The position numbers and the translations under genes were made by a program. Below, one piece after another: positions 1-8,250 of a DNA stretch of 64,000 nucleotides (positions are counted from its first letter, which is position 1; every line of letters begins with the position of its first letter). Origin of the DNA: Streptomyces clavifer (lineage in GTDB: Bacteria; Actinomycetota; Actinomycetes; Streptomycetales; Streptomycetaceae); assembly GCA_014651175.1 (NCBI GenBank), contig BMWJ01000020.1:1-64000 (forward strand), read 5' to 3'. Under the pieces are notes generated by a model. It worked only from the letters and a program-made list of their open reading frames with translations. It was not told where the DNA came from and searched no databases.

Positions 1-54
1 CCTCACACCAACTACATTGGCACAAGCCGCATAACCCGTGTTCAGGATTCGGGG

Positions 55-396
55 TCAAGGCCCCACCTCGATGTGGTGCTCCCCCTGGGCATTGAGCAGT
101 CGGCCGTGGCCGTCGAGGCGTGCGTAGCGGCCGCTGCTGATCAGGTAGTTGATGATGGCCTGCAGCTGGGGTGGTCCGAGGATGAAGGATCCTGGTGAGA
201 GGTGGTCGTAGACATTGACCGGCTCGGTGTGTCCGTCCGTTGTGGTGCCGGTGAGCGTGATGACGGTGAAGTTGGCCTGGCAGAACATCTTCCAGCGGAA
301 CCAGCGTCCGGGCAGGCGGGTGAAGCCGGTGATCATCCATGCGGCGAGGGCGAGGGTGAGGGCGCTCTGGGCAGCGGGCAGCACGAACTGGGGCAT
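55..396 (-). CDS. Small membrane protein, last gene of the RiPP locus
   Basis: A 113-residue protein of unknown function. The ATG at 396 is preferred over an upstream in-frame start because a GGAGG box lies just before it. Residues about 8-26 form one hydrophobic helix, followed by a short basic stretch containing RWKMF. A tryptophan-x-Met-Phe motif after a membrane helix is seen in the soluble tails of HTTM-type membrane proteins, but the match is too short for a family call. It follows the GpsA-like gene by about 120 bp on the same strand, so it is probably co-transcribed with the YcaO locus. Confidence 0.6.
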   Translation of the reverse strand: MPQFVLPAAQSALTLALAAWMITGFTRLPGRWFRWKMFCQANFTVITLTGTTTDGHTEPVNVYDHLSPGSFILGPPQLQAIINYLISSGRYARLDGHGRLLNAQGEHHIEVGP

Positions 397-518
397 GGGT
401 GCCAACCTCCGGGCGGGAAGGTCACCGCACCGGTCAACGCCTCCGACGGGGTGGCGGTCACCGGGACGCACGGTGAAAGGGTGGTGTGGCAGCACCGGTG
501 AACCGGGCGGCCTGGGGG

Positions 519-1529
519 TCAGCGCTCGGGCTTGGGGGGCCGCTGCATCAGCGCGGCCGTGGCTTGACCAAGGCTGATCTTGTCGTGGAGCAGGTCCGAC
601 ATCACTTCGGTGATGGGCATTTCGACGTCGTGGGCGCGGGCCAGGGCGAGGATCGCCTCAGCGCTCTTGACGCCCTCGGTGGTGGTGCGGGTGGCGGCAG
701 TTGCCTGCTCGACGCTCATGCCTTGGCCGAGGTGGGTGCCGAAGGTGCGGTTGCGGGAGAGCGGGGAGGAGCAGGTGGCAACGAGGTCGCCGAGCCCGGC
801 CAGGCCGGCGAGCGTGCCAGGGTGGGCGCCCATGGCGGCGGCGAGGCGGGTGGTTTCCGCGAGGCCGCGGGTGATGAGCATGGCGGAGGCGTTGTCGCCC
901 AGGCCCATGCCGGAGGCGATGCCGACGGCGAGGGCGATGACGTTCTTCACTGCGCCGCCGAGCTCGCAGCCGGTCACATCGGTGCTGGTGTAGGGCCGGA
1001 AGTACGGGGTGTGGCAGGCCTGCTGAAGCCGGCGTGCGGTGTCCTCGTCGCGGCAGGCGACCGTCGCGGCGGCGGGCTGACCGGCCATGATCTCCCGGGC
1101 CAGGTTCGGGCCCGACAGCACCGCCATGCGTTCCTCACTGACGCCGGTCACCTCTGTGATGACCTGGCTCGCGCGCAGGCCGCTGCCCAGTTCGATGCCC
1201 TTCATCAGCGACATGATCACTGTGTCCGGTCCGATGAGCGGCGCCCATGCGGCAAGGCTGGTGCGCAGTGACTGGGCAGGGATGGACAGCACGAGGTAGT
1301 TCGCGCCGTCCAGTGCGGTGGCGGGGTCGGTGGTTGCCGTGAGGGTGGCGGGCAGTTCGATGTCGGGGAAGTAGCCGGGGTTGCGGTGCGTGGCGTTGAT
1401 GCCGTCGGCGATCTCGCTACGGCGGGCGTGGACGGTGACGTCGGTGCCGGCATCGGCCATGATCTTGGCGACTGCGGTACCCCAGGACCCTGCTGAGAAC
1501 ACGGCCGCACGGCTTCGGGGCTGGCTCAC
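519..1529 (-). CDS. NAD(P)-dependent glycerol-3-phosphate dehydrogenase family protein (GpsA-like)
   Basis: 336 residues, full length for GpsA, with an N-terminal Rossmann domain and a C-terminal helical domain. Family motifs visible include SLMKGIE, LSGPNLA, the GAVKN lysine segment and LAGLGDLVATC. The usual GxGSWGT nucleotide loop reads SAGSWGT, so the first glycine is replaced by serine. The GTG start overlaps the methyltransferase stop in a GTGA, indicating translational coupling within the RiPP operon. Housekeeping GpsA makes sn-glycerol 3-phosphate for lipids; a copy coupled to YcaO and a methyltransferase is more likely a recruited reductase or dehydrogenase for peptide tailoring. That role is inference. 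Confidence 0.85.
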   Translation of the reverse strand: MSQPRSRAAVFSAGSWGTAVAKIMADAGTDVTVHARRSEIADGINATHRNPGYFPDIELPATLTATTDPATALDGANYLVLSIPAQSLRTSLAAWAPLIGPDTVIMSLMKGIELGSGLRASQVITEVTGVSEERMAVLSGPNLAREIMAGQPAAATVACRDEDTARRLQQACHTPYFRPYTSTDVTGCELGGAVKNVIALAVGIASGMGLGDNASAMLITRGLAETTRLAAAMGAHPGTLAGLAGLGDLVATCSSPLSRNRTFGTHLGQGMSVEQATAATRTTTEGVKSAEAILALARAHDVEMPITEVMSDLLHDKISLGQATAALMQRPPKPER

Positions 1530-2404
1530 TGCGGGGTCCTCTCGTCGGGCGTGTGCCTGCCGCCGTGGCGGTCGGGCCTGGCCATCCTATCGGCGGTACG
1601 GGCCTGATCAGGGGCGGTCGCGTGGCGGTACAGGGTCAGCAGGACGGCCCGTCGGCCGGGCAGTGCGGGCAGCATGTGTTCGGCCACCGCCAGCATGCTC
1701 CGCGCCGGTGCGTCCCCCAGCTCGCGACGCAGCTCGTCGGCGTGGGTGATCCAGAGGCTGTAGAGGCGCTCCCACATGGCGGGCTCGCCGGGGCGTTCGT
1801 CCACGTGCTCCACGATGAGTCCGGCTGCTGCGGCCTGCTCGACCCACGTGGGGGTGGCGTCTCGGCGCAGGGAGCGGGTCATCACGAGCCGGCCGCCCGG
1901 GGCCAGGACGCGGCCGAGCTCGGCCACCGCTTGGTCGCGGTCCCTCGTGCGGCCGAGAGCGTCGATGCAGACGATGCTGTGGGCGGCGGAGGTGGGCAGG
2001 GAGGTGTTCTGCAGGTCGGCGACGCGGAAGGTGGCGCGGGCAGTGTTGCTGCCGAGGAAGTGGGGGCGGCGGGCGGTGGCCTGGGTGACGGCGACCGGGG
2101 AGAGGTCGAAGCCGTCCAGGCGCAGGGCCAGGGCACGGGCCAGCCAGAGGCCGATGCCGCCGGTACCGCAGCCGGCATCGACGAGGAGCTCTCCCGGTCG
2201 CATGCTCAGCCGGCTGGTGATGAGTCCCAGCAGGGGCCAGTCGCAGGAGCTCGAAGCGCCGATCTCGAAGGGGTAGTCGGCGCCCATCGCCGCGGCGTAC
2301 ATCCGGGCGACAAGGTCGGTGCGGGCACGGGCGGTGTGGAAGGCGTCGTACTGGGCGGGACTCGGCAGCGCGGGGGCGGGTGCCGGGGGTGGGGTGGTGT
2401 TCAT
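1526..2404 (-). CDS. Class I SAM-dependent methyltransferase
   Basis: About 292 residues. Motif I is DAGCGTGGIG near residue 75, followed by the acidic loop of motif II (DGFDLSP) and the later GRVLAPGGRLVM segment typical of class I methyltransferases. An upstream in-frame ATG would add 14 residues, but the ATG at 2404 overlaps the YcaO stop in an ATGA, the usual coupling arrangement, and is preferred. In this operon it probably methylates the modified peptide (terminus, side chain or backbone thioamide/azoline); the target cannot be read from sequence. Confidence 0.85.
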   Translation of the reverse strand: MNTTPPPAPAPALPSPAQYDAFHTARARTDLVARMYAAAMGADYPFEIGASSSCDWPLLGLITSRLSMRPGELLVDAGCGTGGIGLWLARALALRLDGFDLSPVAVTQATARRPHFLGSNTARATFRVADLQNTSLPTSAAHSIVCIDALGRTRDRDQAVAELGRVLAPGGRLVMTRSLRRDATPTWVEQAAAAGLIVEHVDERPGEPAMWERLYSLWITHADELRRELGDAPARSMLAVAEHMLPALPGRRAVLLTLYRHATAPDQARTADRMARPDRHGGRHTPDERTPQ

Positions 2405-3543
2405 CGTGGCATCGACCTCCGGATCCGCGAGTGGGTGCCGGGGCACAGGACCTGCACGGCGTGGACCGGTGCGTCGAGGGCTGACAGCTCCAGGGCCACG
2501 GGTTCATACCCAGTGACTCCGGTGACCCTGCGGACCACGTCGGCTCGGCGCTCGGTGAAGGTCGGGGCAGGCGGGGCGAGTCGGCATGCAGCCTGTTTCC
2601 AGGGCACGAGGCCGGTGGCCTGCGGTGGATGGAACGGGGTGTCGAAGCTGGCGATGTCGCTGGGGAGGTCGTCGCGCGTTCCGGCAATGGCCGTCAGCCG
2701 CGATTGTGCGGCTTCTGTCAGCGCACGGAACAGGGCGATCGTGGGACTGCTGTGGCAGCCGCCGCCGGCGAAGACGACCGGGTGGTCCTCCGACCAGAGG
2801 TAGGCCACGCACACCGGCAGGCCGTACGGACCGTCCACGAGCGCCATCTCGAACATCATGCCTGCGGCCGTCAGCCGGTCGACCACCTCCTGGCTGTGCG
2901 GGTCGTCGACGGTTGCGGGGTCGATGAGGGTGCGGTTCCTGCCACCGTTGAGACCGTCCCGGTAGAGCACGTCGCGTTCCACCACCTCGTACAGGCCGTG
3001 CAGCAGGGCTTCGTCCCTGGTGTTCCCACACGCGAGGCCGGTGCTGGTCGCGCGAATCAGATCCGGGTTCCACTCGGGTCGCTGCGTCCGGCGGCGGACC
3101 ACGTCGACCGGCACGAGGACCTCTTCCCCGCTGGCCAGGCCGATGCCCGGCGTCCAGTCCCACACCATCCTGGCTAGCGTATAGTTGGGGTGGAGATCGG
3201 TCAGTGGCAGGGCGGCCACTGGGCAGTTGGGGGCCACCTCTGTTGCCGGACCGCGGGCAGCAATGGGGAGCGGCTGCTCGGTGTGCCACAGCTCGATCCC
3301 CTCCATGACCGCGGAGAGTTTCGCGAGCAGGCTGGTGGCCCCCTTTCCCTGGGACGTGCTGAGGGTGTGGGAGGCGGGGCGGATCGCCGTCCAGACCGGG
3401 AGCCCGATGCAGTCCAGTCCGGTCAGGTCAGCGACGCGGGTGATGCCGTAGTGCGGCAGATGCCCGGCCACGGCCTCCCAGGTCTGCTCTGCGCTCCAGG
3501 CACGCACCGTGCCCGGCAGGACAACCATGTCGTCAGTGCGCAT
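2401..3543 (-). CDS. YcaO-domain cyclodehydratase/thioamide synthetase
   Basis: 380 residues. The N-terminal part carries the signature STSQGKGATSLLAKLSA and the following MEGIELWH, the ATP/Mg-binding region of YcaO enzymes. YcaO proteins activate a peptide amide with ATP to form azolines, amidines or, with TfuA, thioamides. The gene lies directly downstream of a TfuA gene, the pairing used for backbone thioamidation in thioviridamide-like and thiovarsolin pathways and in methanogen McrA. A GGGAG box precedes the ATG. The stop overlaps the methyltransferase start. No E1-like or ocin-ThiF partner is present, which favours TfuA-dependent thioamide chemistry over azoline formation. Confidence 0.95.
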   Translation of the reverse strand: MRTDDMVVLPGTVRAWSAEQTWEAVAGHLPHYGITRVADLTGLDCIGLPVWTAIRPASHTLSTSQGKGATSLLAKLSAVMEGIELWHTEQPLPIAARGPATEVAPNCPVAALPLTDLHPNYTLARMVWDWTPGIGLASGEEVLVPVDVVRRRTQRPEWNPDLIRATSTGLACGNTRDEALLHGLYEVVERDVLYRDGLNGGRNRTLIDPATVDDPHSQEVVDRLTAAGMMFEMALVDGPYGLPVCVAYLWSEDHPVVFAGGGCHSSPTIALFRALTEAAQSRLTAIAGTRDDLPSDIASFDTPFHPPQATGLVPWKQAACRLAPPAPTFTERRADVVRRVTGVTGYEPVALELSALDAPVHAVQVLCPGTHSRIRRSMPR

Positions 3544-3975
3544 CAGTCGTCTCCCTCTTCGCGGTCGACTCGTTCATCTCGTCCAGGAGGCCGGGGACGA
3601 GGGGCTTGGCGGCCGCGACGGCGTGTGCCCCGCAAACCAGCCCGCGTGCGGAGGCCTCCGCGTCGAAGTACTGCTCGGGGCACTTCCACACCCGCAGCAG
3701 GAGCTGCCGGGTGAGGCCGTCGCGTACCGCTGCCGTGGAGAACCCGGGCCGTGTGCGGCGCGCCTGTTCGAGGACGGCGGCGTACCGGGCGACGGCTTGT
3801 CGGTCCTGTGGGGTCTCGCCGGCCAAAAGCAGGGCCGCAGTCTGCTTGTCGCGGAGGTCGATGCTTGGGTGGAACACGCGGTCGGCGGGCAAGGTGTTTC
3901 CGGCAACCTGGGCCAGCCGCACCGTCAGCGGCAGGCCCGGGCCGTGGGCGGGGTGCAGGGAGCGGTGTTGGCCGC
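3533..3975 (-). pseudogene. C-terminal continuation of TfuA in a shifted frame
   Basis: Directly after the point where the TfuA frame ends, the -1 frame reads QHRSLHPAHGPGLPLTV and continues as protein-like sequence with LRDKQTAALLLAGET, EASARGLVCGA and a stop at 3533 that overlaps the YcaO start by 11 bp. The overlap with ycaO and the lack of a convincing start or ribosome site of its own suggest this is the natural C-terminal domain of TfuA, separated by a one-base indel. Alternatives are a real decay mutation, an assembly error or ribosomal frameshifting. Confidence 0.6.
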
Positions 3976-4785
3976 CCACGTTTCCCGGAAGGCCGGATCG
4001 AAGACCTGCTGGTAGACGAGGCGGCCCTCGGTGGACAGGTGCAGTCCGTCGACCCTCTCGTGCGCCCAGTCGTTGGACCAGCGCCGGTAGTACGTGGTGT
4101 CCCACACAGCCCGTGTCGGCCGGGCACCGGCCGGGAGCGGCCTGCCGGAGAGGGCGGTCTGTACGGCGGCCAAGGCGTCAACGCGTTTGACGTCACCGAA
4201 GTGCGGATCCCGATCGATCTGTTCGGCCAGCCACCGTGCGAACGAGCTCTCGCCCTGCCAGCGGCTGACGGCCCGAACCGCGGCTGTGGTGCGCTGGGGG
4301 TAGTAGACCGCGCGCAGCGCCTCCAGCAGTTCGTGCGCCTGGGCGCTGTCGAGGATGCCGGCCTCCTGCGCCAGCCGGAGCACGCTGCGGAGGTTGACGA
4401 GCGGCCAGGTCAAGGCCTCCCACTGCCCGTCGGGAGCTTGGCCGACGGCTACTTCGTCGTCGGCGGTGATGTCGCCGCGGTGGTAGGCGGCGTAGACGGA
4501 GCCGACGCCGAGCATTCCGTACGGTGCGAGTTCGGCGGCCCGCAGCGCGCCGATGCTGGCCGCTCCGATGACGTGCACACCCCGGCCCATCGCGGCGAGG
4601 ATTTCCTTATGCCGCAGGGCCGGGGCCTGGTGGTACATCCCGTCGATGAGTACGACGGTGTCGTCGTCGCGGATCGTGGCGTGGAACAGGTCCCCGTGCC
4701 GTGCCGGGGGCCAGCGCCGGATACCCGGTGCGGACAGCTGCGGTTCGGACCGTGACAGCGTCGGCCCGACGAATACGTGGATCAC
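3925..4785 (-). CDS. TfuA-like protein (YcaO partner), N-terminal main domain
   Basis: Start taken as the GTG at 4785, giving MIHVFVGPTLS, the usual TfuA N terminus. Conserved features are VVLIDGMYHQAPA, the HKEILAAMGRGV segment and GAASIGALRAAELAPYGM, diagnostic of the TfuA core (about residues 1-200). TfuA proteins deliver sulfide or act as allosteric partners for YcaO thioamide formation. After RETWAAN the frame runs into a TGA at 3925, while coding-like sequence continues in the next frame to 3533, so the gene appears broken by a frameshift near 3970. The core is intact and may still work. Confidence 0.88.
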   Translation of the reverse strand: MIHVFVGPTLSRSEPQLSAPGIRRWPPARHGDLFHATIRDDDTVVLIDGMYHQAPALRHKEILAAMGRGVHVIGAASIGALRAAELAPYGMLGVGSVYAAYHRGDITADDEVAVGQAPDGQWEALTWPLVNLRSVLRLAQEAGILDSAQAHELLEALRAVYYPQRTTAAVRAVSRWQGESSFARWLAEQIDRDPHFGDVKRVDALAAVQTALSGRPLPAGARPTRAVWDTTYYRRWSNDWAHERVDGLHLSTEGRLVYQQVFDPAFRETWAANTAPCTPPTARACR

Positions 4786-4899
4786 TGCGGTCTCCAGACG
4801 GCCGGTGCGAGAGAAACGCCCGCCTCTCACCCACGGCCCAGCTGGGCACGAGGAGAGGGGCGGGCATCCCCGGAGATCAGGACGCGGAAGGAGGGAGTG

Positions 4900-5010
4900 C
4901 TACTCCTCGTCCTCCACATCGACAGCGACCACCACGGGTCCGGTGAGCTCGTTGGTCTCGTCGGTCGACGCCGGGATGCTGGCGGCGGCAGTAGCGGACT
5001 TGGGCTCCAT
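4900..5010 (-). CDS. Candidate RiPP precursor peptide (36 aa)
   Basis: A short gene with a near-perfect AGGAGG ribosome site seven bases before its ATG. The peptide begins MEPKSATAAAS, continues through an STDETNELTG segment and ends with the acidic VDVEDEE. It is first in the operon, about 115 bp before tfuA. It contains no Cys or Trp, and the only plausible core is the Val/Ala/Gly-rich C-terminal part (GPVVVAVDV). That suits backbone thioamidation of aliphatic residues rather than thiazole or lanthionine formation. It could instead be a tiny unrelated protein, but position, ribosome site and size all fit a RiPP precursor. Confidence 0.75.
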   Translation of the reverse strand: MEPKSATAAASIPASTDETNELTGPVVVAVDVEDEE

Positions 5011-5161
5011 GGAGTACCTCCTGCGGAAGGCGGGTTCAGCGGCCGGTCGGCGCGCTGTTGGCAGTCGCCAGTGAAGCGGGAACCGGACCTGTGGATAAGC
5101 CCGCCGTGGGGGCCCGTCATGGGGGTAGCGTCTGTGCTCTCGTGCGAGCGAAGGGGGACTC

Positions 5162-6496
5162 GTGGACGACTTACGTCCGTCACCAGCGCAGATTCCAGAC
5201 CGCTTGTTGAACGACCCGGTGTTCGCCCATGCCGCCCGGGTCCGTGACTTCACGACCGTCTTCTCCATGGCCCGCGAGCACGGTGTCAGCTTCTACCGGA
5301 TCGGTGAAGCCGCCGGCATGAAGCCCGAGCGGGTCGCCAAGGTCGCCCGGGGGGAGGCGACGGTGACCACTCTGGACGCGACCGAGCGCATCGCGGACGC
5401 ACTTCGGATTCCCGGTGCCTTTCTGGGGCTTGCTGCGCGACCCTGGGAATACAGCTCCCCAAGACCGCACCCGGAGGCCGACGATGGAGATGATCCGATG
5501 AACCGCCGCCAGGTCCTGCGTGGCGCCCTTGCAGCCGGTCTCACGACCACCGCCCTCACCGCACTGCGCGAGACCCGCCAGTCACTGGACCTCGCTCTGG
5601 CCGCTGATACGGCCCCGGCTGATCTGTCCGACCTCGAGGCAGCTGCCGAGGCCTACGGCTACGGTTACCACGGGCAGGTCCCGACCCGGTTCCTCGCCGA
5701 TCTCGTCAGCGATTTCGCCGAGCTCCGGCCCCATCTCGACAGCCCCCAGCCGGTCGCCGCCCGCATCCGGGTCTGCCGCACCGCCGGGCAGATGGCGGGG
5801 ATGATCGCGATCGTCCTGCACGACCTCGGCACCCGCAAAGAGGCCAGAAAGTGGTTCGCGACGGCCTCCAGGGCCGCCCAGGAATCCGGCGACCGCCAGC
5901 TGCACGCCTGGGTCCTGGCCCGCGAAGCGATGGTGCCGATCAACTACGGCGCCCCACAGGCCGCGGCACTGCTGGCCGAGCAGGCACGGCACGCCGCCGG
6001 AAGCCAGCCGACGGCGGCCGCGACTCTGGCAGCCGCAGTCGCCGCCCGCGCCTACGCCCTTTCCCACCAGCAAGACCAAGCCCACGAGGCGCTCACGGCC
6101 GCCGACGCCCTCATGGAACGCCTCGATGCCAGCGCTCGCGCCGACACATGGCTCACCCACAGCGAGCAGAAACACCACGTCCATCTGTCCCACGCACTCA
6201 CCGCGCTCGGCGACACCCGGCGTGCCCGCGAAAGCCAGCAGAGGGCACTGGAGCTATCCGCGCCGACCAGCACCATGACCCGGGCGTTGCTCACCATCGA
6301 CGCTGCCACCTGTACTCACCAGGACGGTGATACCGAGGAGGCCTGCCGGCGCATCGTCACGGTGCTGACCACTCTTCCCGATGCCTACCGCAGCGGCCTC
6401 GTGCGCCACCGCGCGACGGACCTCTACCACTCGATCCCCGGCCGGCGTCACCACGAGCGCGCCGTGCACGAGCTGCGCGATGTCTTGGCCGCCTGA
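5162..6496 (+). CDS. XRE-type regulator with TPR-like sensor region
   Basis: 444 residues from a GTG start. Residues about 25-85 form a Cro/CI-type helix-turn-helix (FYRIGEAAGMKPERVAKVARGE), and residues about 150-440 are repeated helical pairs of TPR type, as in many Streptomyces regulators of specialised metabolism. A linker contains a hydrophobic MNRRQVLRGALAAGL stretch often seen in this class. It is transcribed away from the precursor peptide with about 150 bp between the starts, so it is the likely local regulator of the RiPP operon. Confidence 0.9.
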   Translation: MDDLRPSPAQIPDRLLNDPVFAHAARVRDFTTVFSMAREHGVSFYRIGEAAGMKPERVAKVARGEATVTTLDATERIADALRIPGAFLGLAARPWEYSSPRPHPEADDGDDPMNRRQVLRGALAAGLTTTALTALRETRQSLDLALAADTAPADLSDLEAAAEAYGYGYHGQVPTRFLADLVSDFAELRPHLDSPQPVAARIRVCRTAGQMAGMIAIVLHDLGTRKEARKWFATASRAAQESGDRQLHAWVLAREAMVPINYGAPQAAALLAEQARHAAGSQPTAAATLAAAVAARAYALSHQQDQAHEALTAADALMERLDASARADTWLTHSEQKHHVHLSHALTALGDTRRARESQQRALELSAPTSTMTRALLTIDAATCTHQDGDTEEACRRIVTVLTTLPDAYRSGLVRHRATDLYHSIPGRRHHERAVHELRDVLAA

Positions 6497-6940
6497 GCCG
6501 AGACTCGAGCTCAGTTACCGGGACGGTGTCGCTCTGCCCTGAGCTGCGATGCGCCGTAGGTCGCACGCCTCATCACGGAACAATCTCGGTGTCTTCACTT
6601 TTCCCTCATGGCTCTGTTCACGAGAGAGGGCAGCGTTGTGACAGCTGTTCGGGAGGCCCCGAGCAGCGAGGGCGGCAGCGAAATGTTCACGGGTTTCGGT
6701 AGCAGTCGTTCATGATCTAGGTCTGCGTGGGAGTTGTCCGCGTAGTCGTAGAGGCGATGTCGTGCACGTTTCCGTAGGCGGGTCGACGAGCGGGCGCGCG
6801 ACCACTCGGCGACCCGCACCAGCTCGACGATCTCGGCGTCCGAAGCGTCGACGCTCACAGCTCGAACCAGGGCCGGATACCGCGGCGGAGCAGTCTGCGC
6901 CAGGGGCAGACTGCCGTCGTCCGCTACTCACGCCTGCTGC
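6497..6940. other. Intergenic stretch with one doubtful small reading frame
   Basis: No gene can be supported. A minus-strand frame of 87 codons (6595-6858) contains a basic SRARSSTRLRKRARHRLYD segment but has no recognisable family or clear ribosome site. It could be a remnant. Confidence 0.3.
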
Positions 6941-7393
6941 TCAGGTTTGTGACTTGCTCTGGCGCCTCGGCCGTCTTGGGGCCATCCGCTCCGTTGTCGG
7001 CGGTGGCGGCAGAGGAGGCGGGCTCAGGGCGTCGCGGACGGCGGTCAGGATGTCCTCGGTGTCGGCGCCAAGCGCACGAGCGGTGGAGGTGAAGTCTCGG
7101 GCCAGAGTGTTGAGTTGGTCAGCATCGTGCGGGTACGGCTCGGGTGGGAGAGCCGCGACCCGGGTACCCGCGCCACGGCGAGTGCGGATCAGCTTGGCGG
7201 ACTCGAGCTCGCGATAGGCGCGAGCCACGGTGCCCGGCGCTAGGCCGAGGTCGGCGGCGAGCTGGCGTACGGTCGGCAGGCGCTCGCCCTCGGTCAGCCG
7301 ACCGGTGCGGATCAGCGCGGCCAATTGGGCGCGGATCTGCTCGTACGGGGGCGCCTGGCTGGTGGTGTCGACGCGGACGGCGGGGTCATGCAT
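6941..7393 (-). CDS. GntR-family regulator, YtrA subfamily
   Basis: About 150 residues from the ATG at 7393. Residues about 10-80 form a winged helix of GntR type (PPYEQIRAQLAALI, LPTVRQLAADLGLAPGTVARAYREL). The short C-terminal part lacks the large effector domain of FadR or HutC types, which places it in the YtrA group. YtrA regulators usually repress their own operon with a neighbouring membrane protein or ABC transporter. Here the start overlaps the end of the upstream membrane-protein gene by 8 bp, and two matching inverted repeats sit in front of that gene. Confidence 0.92.
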   Translation of the reverse strand: MHDPAVRVDTTSQAPPYEQIRAQLAALIRTGRLTEGERLPTVRQLAADLGLAPGTVARAYRELESAKLIRTRRGAGTRVAALPPEPYPHDADQLNTLARDFTSTARALGADTEDILTAVRDALSPPPLPPPPTTERMAPRRPRRQSKSQT

Positions 7394-8165
7394 TGTGGGC
7401 TGCCTCGTCGTCGACCGCCCGGGGCGCAATCACGGTGAGAAGGGACCATCCAAAGGTGAAGAGACTGAGCAGGCCCAGGGGGCAAATCACCACGATGGTG
7501 GCGGCTCCCAGCTGGCCGGCGCAGCCCTTCTCCGTGAGCGCGACGAGGATCATCAGGACGACGAGCAGCACCTGACTCGACACCAGCAGCCCCCAGGCTC
7601 CGGTGATCGCCCACGCGCGGTCGCGGCGTTGCTGGTTGTTGCCCGGGCCGTGGGTAATGCGGCGCAGGGCCCAGACGCAGACGGGGGTTCCGACCGCGAG
7701 GGCGGCGAGCATCGGGCCGCTGTAGTACAGGCCGGGCCAGGGGCCGAGGTATGTGCGCATCCCGTCGCAGGTGACGGTGATGACATGTCCCGCTCTGCCT
7801 ATCTGGTAGGGGTCGGAGGAGGCCGTGACCGCACCGATCACCAGCATGCTTCCGAGGGATGCCGCCTGCAGGAGAAGCAGGGGCGCCATGAGGGGCGGCA
7901 CTTGGTTTCTGACCAGGCGCGGGGCGACACTCGCGGTGCGTACTGCTTCCTGTGGACGCAGGGTCAGGGCGTCGCCGAGCAGGACGCCGCCCACCGCGCA
8001 CAGGCCGAAAGCGGTGATGGCGAACACGAGGGGCATCGTGATGTCGCCGCTCTCCATGGTGGTCAACTGCTGTGCGGCGACGATGCCGGTAGCCAGGCCG
8101 GACCAACGGGCGTAGTAGTCGGCGTGGTCGAGGAACCGGGACTGGAGCGGGACGGTGTCGAGCAT
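7386..8165 (-). CDS. Multi-pass membrane protein co-transcribed with YtrA-type GntR
   Basis: 259 residues with about six hydrophobic segments (for example LVFAITAFGLCAVGGVLLG and LLVSSQVLLVVLMILVAL). The ATG at 8165 has a GGGGGGATC ribosome site; a start seven codons upstream lacks one. No catalytic or transport family is recognised. Genes in this position next to YtrA regulators often encode integral membrane proteins responding to cell-envelope or antibiotic stress; that role is inferred from context only. Confidence 0.85.
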   Translation of the reverse strand: MLDTVPLQSRFLDHADYYARWSGLATGIVAAQQLTTMESGDITMPLVFAITAFGLCAVGGVLLGDALTLRPQEAVRTASVAPRLVRNQVPPLMAPLLLLQAASLGSMLVIGAVTASSDPYQIGRAGHVITVTCDGMRTYLGPWPGLYYSGPMLAALAVGTPVCVWALRRITHGPGNNQQRRDRAWAITGAWGLLVSSQVLLVVLMILVALTEKGCAGQLGAATIVVICPLGLLSLFTFGWSLLTVIAPRAVDDEAAHNA

Positions 8166-8186
8166 AGAGAGATCCCCCCAGATCAT

Positions 8187-8250
8187 CTTGTATTAAGTAG
8201 TGAGTACAAGATGCCCTGGTCGGCATCTTGTGTCAATTGCTCGATACAAG
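8187..8250 (-). promoter_or_regulatory. Tandem 24-bp inverted-repeat operators for the GntR regulator
   Basis: Two similar imperfect palindromes lie at 8187-8210 and 8227-8250. Each starts CTTGT and ends ACAAG, with eight-base arms matching at seven of eight positions. Their starts are exactly 40 bp apart, close to four helical turns, and the first lies 22 bp before the membrane-protein start. The arrangement fits cooperative binding of two YtrA-type dimers and autorepression. Confidence 0.7.
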
